Part shown: one piece after another, positions 8,493-17,389 of the stretch
Numbering within the stretch: the stretch's first letter is position 1
Layout: each line of letters starts with the position of its first letter
Source of the DNA: Nostoc sp. NIES-4103
GTDB lineage: Bacteria; Cyanobacteriota; Cyanobacteriia; Cyanobacteriales; Nostocaceae
Direction: 5' to 3'
DNA: 64,000 nt
Assembly (NCBI RefSeq): GCF_002368335.1
Contig: NZ_AP018288.1
Coordinates: 3,553,044-3,617,043 of the forward strand
Program-made: the position numbers and the translations under genes
Notes under the pieces: generated by a model
The model's input: only the letters and a program-made list of their open reading frames with translations
The model's database searches: none
What the model was told of the DNA's origin: nothing

Positions 8493-9551
8493 ATGATCGT
8501 AGTCATGAAAAGTGGTTCCCCGGAAGCGGAAATTAACCGCATTAGCGATGAGCTAAAAGGCTGGGGTTTGACACCAGAAAAAATTATCGGTCAACATAAA
8601 GTAGTAATTGGTCTAGTAGGGGAAACTGCCGATTTAGACCCACTACAAATTCAGGAAGTTAGCCCTTGGATTGAGCAAGTATTGCGAGTAGAACTGCCAT
8701 ATAAACGTGCTAGCCGCCAGTATCGCCATGGGGAAGCTTCTGAAGTAGTGGTTGATACCCCTGAAGGCCCGGTTGTGTTTGGGGAACATCATCCTTTGGT
8801 AGTGGTTGCTGGCCCCTGTTCCGTAGAAAATGAAGAAATGATTGTGGAAACGGCGCGGCGTGTCAAAGCAGCAGGCGCTAGGTTTTTGCGTGGTGGCGCA
8901 TACAAACCCAGAACTTCACCTTACGCTTTCCAAGGACACGGCGAGAGTGCTTTGGAATTATTGGCAAAGGCGCGGGAAGTTACCGGAGTCGGCATTATTA
9001 CAGAAGTCATGGATGCTGCTGACTTAGATAAAATCGTGGAAGTTGCTGATGTAGTTCAAGTAGGGGCAAGGAATATGCAAAACTTCTCCTTGCTGAAAAA
9101 AGTGGGCGCACAGCCGAAACCGGTTCTCTTAAAGCGGGGAATGGCAGCAACAATTGAAGATTGGTTGATGGCAGCCGAGTATATTTTGGCAGCAGGCAAT
9201 GCCAACGTGATTTTATGTGAGCGAGGAATTCGCACCTTTGACCGCCAGTATACGAGAAATACCCTGGATTTATCGGTAGTGCCAGTGTTACGAAAATTGA
9301 CTCACCTGCCAATTATGATTGATCCTAGCCATGGTACAGGTTGGTCTGAATTTGTGCCTTCAATGGCAATGGCAGCGATCGCAGCTGGCTGTGATTCCTT
9401 AATGATTGAGGTTCATCCCAACCCCACCAAAGCTTTATCAGATGGCCCCCAATCTTTAACACCAGACCGTTTCGACCACTTAATGCAAGAATTAGCGGTG
9501 ATTGGTAAAGCAGTGGGACGTTGGCCACAACCAGCAGTAGCGATCGCTTAG
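8493..9551 (+). CDS. aroF: 3-deoxy-7-phosphoheptulonate synthase (DAHP synthase)
   Basis: 352 residues. It catalyses the first shikimate-pathway step, condensing phosphoenolpyruvate with erythrose 4-phosphate. Residues 1-75 form the ferredoxin-like regulatory domain seen in Thermotoga-type enzymes (MIVVMKSGSPEAEINRI). The barrel then shows VVAGPCSVENEEM, RGGAYKPRTSPYAFQGHG, QVGARNMQNF, LLKRGM, CERGIRTF and DPSHGTGW, so the phosphate- and metal-binding residues look intact. An in-frame ATG at 8505 is an alternative start. It appears monocistronic. Confidence 0.96.
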   Translation: MIVVMKSGSPEAEINRISDELKGWGLTPEKIIGQHKVVIGLVGETADLDPLQIQEVSPWIEQVLRVELPYKRASRQYRHGEASEVVVDTPEGPVVFGEHHPLVVVAGPCSVENEEMIVETARRVKAAGARFLRGGAYKPRTSPYAFQGHGESALELLAKAREVTGVGIITEVMDAADLDKIVEVADVVQVGARNMQNFSLLKKVGAQPKPVLLKRGMAATIEDWLMAAEYILAAGNANVILCERGIRTFDRQYTRNTLDLSVVPVLRKLTHLPIMIDPSHGTGWSEFVPSMAMAAIAAGCDSLMIEVHPNPTKALSDGPQSLTPDRFDHLMQELAVIGKAVGRWPQPAVAIA

Positions 9552-9725
9552 GTTGGGAAATGGGGACTGGGGAACTCGGGGCCCCCACGACCGCAGGGAG
9601 TGGGGATTAGGGGCAATGGGGATTGGGGATTGGGGAGATAGGAGAAATTATTCTAACTCCTCACTCCCAACTCCTAACTCCTAACTCCTAACTCAGCACT
9701 AATAACTATTCCCAATTCCCTTTAA
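9552..9725. repeat. G-rich and AACTCCT repeat tracts between aroF and tamB
   Basis: Convergent aroF and tamB are separated by ggggattggggattgggg runs and then by AACTCCT heptamers (about 9660-9694). No gene is seen. Confidence 0.7.
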
Positions 9726-12700
9726 TTAAAACCGTCTTTGAAACTCCACTACTGCGCGACTGTCATCTTCTAAATTAGTGGAAGCACGCACACGAAATTC
9801 ATCGTTGATGCGGTAATTAATACCCCATTGAAAAGGATCACTAGCTGTCAAAATCTTGATACTAGAAATTGAAATTTTACTAGAAATATCAACCCCAGCC
9901 TCCGCTGCCAATTCCAAAGTTGAATTACTCCTTCCCGCTTCAGGATTATCGGAGATAATAGTAGGAAATATCCGCAGTTCACTTAAACCAAAGGCAGTAC
10001 CAATTTGGTTGAAAGCTGATTGAAAGTTATTGAATACAGCTGAACCGGCAATGTTAATTAGACCTAAAGTACTATCGCCACGTCCCTCAGTATCCACAAA
10101 CCCACCTCCTAAAAGCGACACAATTTCTGTTTGACTGCGTGAAGGACTGCTTGTGAGTTCCAGATTCTCGTTGAGTTTGCTGGCCGGGCCTTGAACACTG
10201 GCTTCGACTCTGACACTATCTAAAGCTGCTAAACCGACAGTATTTGCACGGCTGAAGTCACTACTTTGAACTACGTCTAAGACTTTGGCAAATAACTTCA
10301 CATCTAAGATGGGGTCACGAGGTTGACTAGATTTAAAGGTTGCCGTATTTTCATAGCCACCAACCAACTTAAACTGGGTAGTAAACAAATTAACTCCACC
10401 TTGTTTAAGGCGGATAGTGCCATCAGGTATCGGTTCGGCAAATGAACCATTAACTATGAGATTGCCGGTTGCTTGGAAGCTAAGAATTGGTGGACGAGTA
10501 ACTTCTACATTTTTGCCTAACTCTATTTCTAGATTATTAAACTTGGTATTGGCATTTCCAGTTTCAGTTTTACTCTGCTTATTCTCTTTTATGAGTGATA
10601 AATTGATATTGTTATCAGCAGATTGATTAGAGTTGCTAGATTCTGCCAGCAACACTTTACCATCAAACAAATTCACCTTACCGCCAATTAAAGGATTCAG
10701 TGCAGAACCAGTGATCTGCAAATTGCCACTAGCACCACCTTGGTAAAGTCCCTTGAGATTCATGGTTAACTGATCGGCTTTAACAGTGAGAGGATTGTTG
10801 ATAGTTACTTGTTGTTTATTAGAGATGGGAATATCTCCAGCAGCTTCTACCTGACCTCGGCTAAACCTACCTTGAAGATTCTCTACTGATATGCGGTCAA
10901 AATTAAAATTAACCTTGCCTGTAACACGTCTGACTTTTCCTGGCAAAGCTTGCGCTGAAAAAGTGGCATCGTTAACAGTGGCAATTCCATTTAACTCTGG
11001 CTGTTGTATGGTTCCCCTGACCTTGAGGTCTACTTCTCCTTCACCTTTCTCAAAGGCTACTTGATTAGTCAACAGATTTAACAGTGCTAATCCCTCATTT
11101 TTCACCTTCACATCCAAACTAATTTGATTGTTATCTGGTGCCACAGTAGCAAAAGGCAACTGGTAAGGAATACTACCTGTAATATTCACAGGTTCCGGCC
11201 CAGCAACCGAGACAGTACTGCCAAAGTCCAGGCGACCATTGTTATAACTAAAACTAGTTGTTGCGGTTTGTACTGGCTTGGCATTGAGTGTTCCGTCTGT
11301 GATTGCCAATTCGCCTCTAGCTTGGGGATTGGCGAGACTGCCTGCTAAAGCTGCGGAACCGTTGAGATTACCTGTGATATCAATTGGCAGTTTGGCAAAA
11401 TTATTGATTAGCTGGATGGGAAAATTATTTACCTGTAATTGTCCGGTTTGTTCATTACCGCCAATGTTACCGCTGAAGGCAAACAGGCTATTTTGAGATT
11501 CAATGCGAAAAGGTCGCAACTTCAAAACGCCTTTTTCCAAACTGCCTTCAGCAATGATTTGGTCGGCACTATAATAGCGGGTTGGTTCGTCTTCTCTACC
11601 CCAAACAAAATTTTGACCATTCAAATTAAATTGCACTGACAAACCATTGGCGGTGGCAGTATCTATGGCAACTTCCCCGTTGAAAGTTCCTTTTAAATCT
11701 GCTAAATCTGGCACTGGGTTGGCATCGATGCGCTGCTGTTGCTGTTCTGCTAATTTGGCATCAATTTCATAAAAGCGCTTAATCTGATCTAATAAAGGCT
11801 GACCTGGCAAACCTGCGGGGTTGGTGGTTAAGTCTGCTGCTGTGCCGTAGTTGGACTCTCCTGCACCACCTTGCAAATCTTGTAAGTCAAATATTTGTGC
11901 TACCGTCAGCACATCTCGGATATTACCTTGCTTGACGTTGAGTTTACCTTGCAGTTGTGGCCCTTGGGAGGATTGACCAAAACTACCAGCAAAGGCATAG
12001 ATACTTTCACCTTTGACAAACTCGCTACTAGCGAGGGTGGCTTTACCATTAGCGTAGCTGAACACAGCAGCTAAACGATCGCCTTGAATGCGTCCAATTT
12101 TCGGTGATGCGATCGCTAGATTACCACTGGCTGCCAATGTTTGCTGGTTCACTTGCAAATCCCCACTTAACAAGCCAGCCACTTTGCCACTGCCCAAACG
12201 CAGATTTGCAGGCGTTGTCAAATTCAATACTTGTAATGGGAAGTTTGTTAGATTCAGAGCCAAATTATCCCCTTGAGTGTTACCGATGGCAACTGCTTGC
12301 TGCCACTTGACTAAGAAGGATTTCGGGCGATTATTGGCATCGAGGTTTAAGTCAATGCGATCGCTATTACCTTGCAAGTCTAAATTTAAACCTTGTCCCT
12401 GTGCTGAGACAATATTTCCACGTAGCAAGGGTTCAAAAGCGAAACCTTGGACAACCAAATCTCGTGCAGCAATTTGACCTTTAACATTGGGCAACGGCAG
12501 TTTACCAGTGACTTGCCCGTTAAAATCTATTTTTCCTGCCAAACCAACTTGCTGAGGCAAATTGATAGGTAACTGTTTGAGGTCATAATTTTGTGCTTGG
12601 ATGTTGAGATTTAACTGCGTAATTTCCGGTATGCCTGCTGTCCTCGCATTGGCGAAAATATCACCACTAACACTTAAGCCAGGGGCAGTGGCTTGGTCAA

Positions 12701-15700
12701 TGGAGAGCTTTTGGCCATTCCAGGCAAGTGAGGCAGTCAGAGGTCGTTCAATTCCCGCCAAACCTTGGGATAACTGCACCTGACCAGCAGCACGCACATC
12801 AGCTAATGCCGAACTTCCCAATGTACCAGCCACTTGCAACTGACCGCCAAACTGACCGCGCAATTGCTGATTTAAGCGATTTAATTGCACACCCGCAGCA
12901 TTCACAGCTGCTTGATAACGACCGTTAGCCAGTTGGATGTTAGAGGCTGTAATTGTCCCACCCGCAAGATCCACTCGTCCCTGACCAGTAGCTTGAATCG
13001 TTTGTGGTGTAAAAGATTCAACTGAGCCTGCCACATTCAATTCACCATTTAAGGCTCCTTGAAGTTGTGGTGGTACAGCCGCCAAACGCTGTAAAGGAAC
13101 TTGGTTAGCTTTGACTTGGGCTTGATAACGACCGTTAGCCAGTTGGATGTTAGCAGCGGTAATTGTACCACCTCCTACATTCACCTGCGCCTGACCAGTA
13201 GCTTGAATTGATTGTGGTGTAAAAGATTCAACCGAGCCTGCCACATTCAATTCACCATTGACGGCTCCTTGAAATTGTGGTGGTACAGATGCTAAACGTT
13301 GTAAAGGAACTTTGTTAGCTTTGACTTGGGCTTGATAACGACCGTTAGCCAGTTGGATGTTAGCAGCGGTAATTGTCCCACCCGCAACATTCACCTGTGC
13401 TTGACCAGTAGCTTGAATTGCTTGCGGTTGGAAGGATTCTACTGACCCCGCCACGTTGAACTTACCATTTAATCTGCCTTGAAATTCCTTGGGAGTTGTT
13501 GCCAATTCCTGCACAGCCAGATTGTTTGCTAACAGTTGCGCCTGATACACACCATTAGCTAAGTTGATATTTGTGGCTGTGACTGTACCGCCAGCAACAT
13601 TGAGTTTTCCCGTACCAGTACCACGCAGAGTTTTCAGGCTGAAATTTTCTCTGTCGCCTGCAATTTGGAATTTACCCGCCAAAGCCCCAGCCAAAGCCGG
13701 GGGAGAATTTTGCAAGATCCGCCCTAATCTTATATTGTTGGCGATTAATTGAGCAGAAAAGCCTTGGTCTTGCAGTTGCAGTTGAGAAATTGCAACTGTA
13801 CCGCCACCAATTTGCACTTTTGCACCTTGAGGGCGAATGCTGGTAATTGCAAATGGTGTTCTGTTACCTGAGAGGATCAGACCACCCTGAAATTCTGCCC
13901 CCGCTAAAGAGACATTTTGTAGTTGACTTTTATCGACAAACCGTTCTACCTGTACACCTGAAGATTGGGTAAAGGCTTGCCAGCGTCGGTCGTCAAAACT
14001 GCCATATGCCCGAACTACGCCACCGCCGACATTGAGAAGCACATTACGGAACGAGTAAGTGCGATTCGAGTTGACAATGACTTCACCAGTTCCGGGATAG
14101 GTTGCTTGTGGAGCTTGCCATTTTACCAAAGTCTTGACATTGGTGGGAGGCCCAGACAATTGGGCTGTACCAGAGACATTGCCAATTATAAAGCCTGGTG
14201 TTGCATCGTAAGCTTGAGCGATCGCATTACCAGGAACATTCTTAGCTGCGAAATTCAAATTAACTTGGGGATTTTTCCCCACATCGATTCTACCTGCGCC
14301 TGTGATTTCTCCACCAACTTTTGCTTTACCCTGAATATCTTTCAAAGTCACAAAAGCATCTTTGGTGGGAAACTCAAACTCACCACTAATACTTTCAAAA
14401 TCAACTTTGTCAACCCTAGCAGTGTTAATTGTCCTAACTTTGCCAGAGATCACCGGGTTAGTGGGAGGCCCCAAAATTTGTAAGTCTGCTTTCACTTCCC
14501 CGCTGGTGGGTACAGGCAATTTAATTTTCAGAGTTTCCTGAGCGTTTGCCAAACTCACGGAATTTACACGCCCCGCCACCTTAAAACCAGCTAGAGTATC
14601 AATGGTTCCCCCAGCCACTAAAGGAATTTTGCCGTAGCTAGTTGTAACATAGTCTGACTGTATTTCCGTTCCCTGAAAGCGGAGGTTTCCTTGAGTATTG
14701 AGTAACTGTTGTGGTGCTTTGGGTATTTGAATCGTTACCCCTTGCAACTGTGCGCTACCAAACAACAAGGGTTTCTGCTGAGGTGCCTGTTGAATTTGTA
14801 AGTCGCCGTTGACTAAACCCGTCTCTAAAGTTAGAGGTAACTTGACAAGGCGAGTCACATTAGAAGCTTGTAAGTCTTGCGCTCGTAAGTGGAAGGTACC
14901 TGCTAATACCTTAGAAAGTGTTTCTCCTTGAACCGAAATACCACCACCATCATCTGGTTTACCTTCCACATCAAATCTGATCCGCTGGCCTTTGTCCAAA
15001 AGTTGGGCAGTTCCACTAATTTGGGAAAACATCACAGGGGATGAGGGGGATGAGGGGGATGAGGGGGATGAGGGGGATGAGGGGGATGAGGAGGATGAGG
15101 GGGATGAGGAGGATGAGGGGGATGAGGATGTTGATTCCTTATCTCCCCCTACTCCCTCATCTCCCCCTACTCCCTCATCTCCCCCTACTCCCTCATCTCC
15201 CCCTACTCCCTCATCTCCCCCTACTCCCTCATCTCCCCCAGCTCCCTCTCCTCCCCCAGCCTTCGGATGCGGTAACAGTGCCAACTTCCCATTGCGGAAA
15301 TGCAGTTTGTCCAAATCGGTTTTAATCGGCCCGCCTTGACCAGTAGACTTGATACTAAGGCTGATCCAACGCCCTTTTTCATCCTGTTCAACGTAAAGGT
15401 TGGGGTTGACTAGAGTCACATCTAGTTTTAACTGGCGTTTGAAAATTAATTGTAATGGGTCAAAACCCACTTCCACGGCATCAACTGCAACCCTGTCTGG
15501 GTCTTCTGGTGTGGCTGGGATAGCTGAAGGGCCAAACTGTACTCCTTTAAGGGAAAATCCTGTGACTTTTCCCAGATTTACCGGACGGTTGAGTGTGGTT
15601 GTGAGATTTGTTTGTGCCAACGGCGTTAAATCTTTTTGCACAAATATCCACAACCGCCAAATACCACCTATTACCCCAACCAACAAAAGTCCGCCAAAGG

Positions 15701-15788
15701 CAATGCCACCGCGACTCAACACCAGCAACCACAAACGCCTGCGGACGGGAGAATTTAAGTGATGTTCTTGATTAGAAGATTTAGTCAT
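9726..15788 (-). CDS. tamB: TamB-like translocation/assembly protein, giant periplasmic beta-protein
   Basis: 2020 residues from ATG 15788. One membrane anchor lies near the N-terminus (about 22-45, LSRGGIAFGGLLLVGVIGGIW). A very long repetitive beta-strand region follows, and then the conserved DUF490/TamB C-terminus (about 1550-2020), ending in the aromatic-terminated VEFQRRF. TamB-family proteins span the periplasm and act in outer-membrane protein or lipid transport. Two special zones are visible. Residues about 180-255 are low complexity (GGDEGV hexamers, then Ser/Pro runs) encoded by a minisatellite. Residues about 740-960 hold four near-repeats (TGQAQVNVAGGTITAANIQL type). Minus-strand coding is open throughout; the plus-strand frames here are shadows. 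Confidence 0.93.
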   Translation of the reverse strand: MTKSSNQEHHLNSPVRRRLWLLVLSRGGIAFGGLLLVGVIGGIWRLWIFVQKDLTPLAQTNLTTTLNRPVNLGKVTGFSLKGVQFGPSAIPATPEDPDRVAVDAVEVGFDPLQLIFKRQLKLDVTLVNPNLYVEQDEKGRWISLSIKSTGQGGPIKTDLDKLHFRNGKLALLPHPKAGGGEGAGGDEGVGGDEGVGGDEGVGGDEGVGGDEGVGGDKESTSSSPSSSSSPSSSSSPSSPSSPSSPSSPSSPVMFSQISGTAQLLDKGQRIRFDVEGKPDDGGGISVQGETLSKVLAGTFHLRAQDLQASNVTRLVKLPLTLETGLVNGDLQIQQAPQQKPLLFGSAQLQGVTIQIPKAPQQLLNTQGNLRFQGTEIQSDYVTTSYGKIPLVAGGTIDTLAGFKVAGRVNSVSLANAQETLKIKLPVPTSGEVKADLQILGPPTNPVISGKVRTINTARVDKVDFESISGEFEFPTKDAFVTLKDIQGKAKVGGEITGAGRIDVGKNPQVNLNFAAKNVPGNAIAQAYDATPGFIIGNVSGTAQLSGPPTNVKTLVKWQAPQATYPGTGEVIVNSNRTYSFRNVLLNVGGGVVRAYGSFDDRRWQAFTQSSGVQVERFVDKSQLQNVSLAGAEFQGGLILSGNRTPFAITSIRPQGAKVQIGGGTVAISQLQLQDQGFSAQLIANNIRLGRILQNSPPALAGALAGKFQIAGDRENFSLKTLRGTGTGKLNVAGGTVTATNINLANGVYQAQLLANNLAVQELATTPKEFQGRLNGKFNVAGSVESFQPQAIQATGQAQVNVAGGTITAANIQLANGRYQAQVKANKVPLQRLASVPPQFQGAVNGELNVAGSVESFTPQSIQATGQAQVNVGGGTITAANIQLANGRYQAQVKANQVPLQRLAAVPPQLQGALNGELNVAGSVESFTPQTIQATGQGRVDLAGGTITASNIQLANGRYQAAVNAAGVQLNRLNQQLRGQFGGQLQVAGTLGSSALADVRAAGQVQLSQGLAGIERPLTASLAWNGQKLSIDQATAPGLSVSGDIFANARTAGIPEITQLNLNIQAQNYDLKQLPINLPQQVGLAGKIDFNGQVTGKLPLPNVKGQIAARDLVVQGFAFEPLLRGNIVSAQGQGLNLDLQGNSDRIDLNLDANNRPKSFLVKWQQAVAIGNTQGDNLALNLTNFPLQVLNLTTPANLRLGSGKVAGLLSGDLQVNQQTLAASGNLAIASPKIGRIQGDRLAAVFSYANGKATLASSEFVKGESIYAFAGSFGQSSQGPQLQGKLNVKQGNIRDVLTVAQIFDLQDLQGGAGESNYGTAADLTTNPAGLPGQPLLDQIKRFYEIDAKLAEQQQQRIDANPVPDLADLKGTFNGEVAIDTATANGLSVQFNLNGQNFVWGREDEPTRYYSADQIIAEGSLEKGVLKLRPFRIESQNSLFAFSGNIGGNEQTGQLQVNNFPIQLINNFAKLPIDITGNLNGSAALAGSLANPQARGELAITDGTLNAKPVQTATTSFSYNNGRLDFGSTVSVAGPEPVNITGSIPYQLPFATVAPDNNQISLDVKVKNEGLALLNLLTNQVAFEKGEGEVDLKVRGTIQQPELNGIATVNDATFSAQALPGKVRRVTGKVNFNFDRISVENLQGRFSRGQVEAAGDIPISNKQQVTINNPLTVKADQLTMNLKGLYQGGASGNLQITGSALNPLIGGKVNLFDGKVLLAESSNSNQSADNNINLSLIKENKQSKTETGNANTKFNNLEIELGKNVEVTRPPILSFQATGNLIVNGSFAEPIPDGTIRLKQGGVNLFTTQFKLVGGYENTATFKSSQPRDPILDVKLFAKVLDVVQSSDFSRANTVGLAALDSVRVEASVQGPASKLNENLELTSSPSRSQTEIVSLLGGGFVDTEGRGDSTLGLINIAGSAVFNNFQSAFNQIGTAFGLSELRIFPTIISDNPEAGRSNSTLELAAEAGVDISSKISISSIKILTASDPFQWGINYRINDEFRVRASTNLEDDSRAVVEFQRRF
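12885..13560 (-). repeat. Internal near-identical repeats within tamB
   Basis: The segment cttgataacgaccgttagcc and its following bases recur at about 12912, 13120 and 13333, with a more diverged copy near 13540. The period is about 210 bases and each unit encodes about 70 residues. Near-identity at DNA level suggests recent duplication or gene conversion. Confidence 0.8.
15035..15240. repeat. In-frame minisatellite in tamB (9-bp and 18-bp units)
   Basis: Plus strand 15038-15132 is a run of gatgagggg-type 9-base units (Ser-Pro-Ser on the coding strand). 15149-15240 is five copies of an 18-base unit, tctccccctactccctca (Gly-Gly-Asp-Glu-Gly-Val). The two tracts are roughly complementary and could fold together. 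Unit lengths are multiples of three, so expansion keeps the tamB frame. Confidence 0.9.
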
Positions 15789-17389
15789 GTGGTTTCACTT
15801 TTTACTTGCTGGATGTAGCAGGCAGACTACTAGCGCTAACGAACACATGGATTCACAATGCCAATTCCAGCATACAAACCAATTTGAAATTTTGTATTAC
15901 CTGGGTGGCTGTTAAGATAGTGGCCTCGTGTTTCATTTCTCATTGTCTAGTACTTGTATCAATCCACAAAATTGCTCTAAACTTCACTTGTATTGTTTTC
16001 CTTGCTTTTGTACTCTGTTCTTAAATCTGTAGTTTTCATAGATTTTGCATTTTGACAGAAGTAGGGACGCAAAGAAACAGGGACAAGCAAAATTTTTTTG
16101 CTGTCACTAGTTTTTTATTGGCATTGCGTATTTGTCAAATGATTGATCTTACGCCGAGATGGACACTGCCACAGTCATGGTTTATTGACTGGAAACAGCC
16201 CTGCGTTGCTACCTTTGCCAAGGTTAATTCCTGTGCAGAAGCCTTTGGGCTAAGTAAAATTGCTCCCAATATTCAGTCAAGTAGACGTAAAGTTGCATAT
16301 CTTCATACCCATGCTTGATACCCTGAATAAAATCATACTTGTAATTCAGTATTCCCACATTTCAGGATATTCTAACTTAGAATGATTTATTAATAGTTAG
16401 AAAGCGTTTCAGAAATTTGTCAATTATGTATTAATACTAAATAACTATATATTATAGTTATTTATTTTACGTATATATTATGAGGCTACTGTTATAAACT
16501 ATGAAAACTCAATCTTTCTGTTTCTGCCTCTGTTGGTTTGTGCGTGAGACTTTCATAGTGATAAGTTTCGTCATATTTAATTTTGTTCACAAATTCTCTG
16601 GTGATAGTGATTACTCACAGAGCCAGCTAAAAATTTTTGCAGTTGAATAATTATTAAATTCTGAAGATTGATATTGAGCTGCTTTAGCGAGATTGACGAG
16701 CTAGAATTGCAATTAGCGATCGCATGAAACTATCAACTTAACTCACTGACTACCTGGTTTCTCAACCAGCTGTAGCTTTAGCTGTGGGCCTTTTGAAGTT
16801 AGTTTACTTTTGATTAACTCTTTTTACTTTCATTTACATAATTAGTGCAGATACAAACAATTTGTCAGAAAATATTATCTGTTGGCAAAATAAAACAGGA
16901 GCCGGGCTTGTGAGTGCAGAACTGAGAACGGCTAAACTAGAAGACTACCTAGCCAGTAGCAAAGAGATGGGAACACTTGTGATAAATGGTTTGGAAGCCA
17001 CCCTGTTACAAAAATTACAGGTTGACTGAGAGTTGTCATGAATTGATGAAGAAAAGATGTAAATGCGATCGCAGTAAGTGTCTCGAAGTAGAGAAACTGC
17101 CGTTACCGTTAGCAAGGAACGAGCATCACGCGTAAGGGTTTGCGTAGATTGCGATTTCAAGATACGAGTGTCACCTTTGAAACTCTACTACAAAGTAGAA
17201 CTCGTTCACCGAAGGGTAGAGCTTACTGTCAGGTAGGAGAAAGTATTAAGAATAAAGACAAGCATTGTTTTCCGACTTCACATTCCACAGTTTCATAATG
17301 GTTGCCGTTTACGATTCATCTCTATCAATTTGCTCAGGTTTTCAAATCAGATAAATTCCAATTTTTTAAAAAATATTTAAGAGGCAAAA
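15789..17389. other. 1.6-kb intergenic region without a convincing intact gene
   Basis: The region lies between tamB and the hybrid kinase gene and both are transcribed away from it. Short open frames (15806-16024, 16052-16318 and minus 16945-17160) show no recognisable family, poor composition and no good ribosome sites. A short antitoxin-like remnant at 16967-17029 is listed separately. The stretch about 17060-17150 has a repeat-like look (gccgttaccgttagcaagga) often seen in degraded cyanobacterial repeats. The last 100 bases must hold the kinase promoter. Confidence 0.5.
16967..17029 (+). pseudogene. Possible remnant of a FitA/CopG-like antitoxin
   Basis: The frame MGTLVINGLEATLLQKLQVD then stop resembles the first 20 residues of FitA-type ribbon-helix-helix antitoxins (M-x-T-L-x-I-x-x-L-x-x-x-L). 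It is open further upstream without a clear start. No toxin gene follows. The match is short, so this may be chance. Confidence 0.25.

Noticed and set aside
14992..15339. Plus-strand open frames of 94-115 codons over the tamB minisatellite
   Set aside because: They are repeat shadows of the minus-strand tamB gene; repetitive DNA without stops opens several frames.
16052..16318. 88-codon plus-strand frame in the tamB-kinase gap
   Set aside because: No recognisable family, no ribosome site and atypical composition; left as intergenic.
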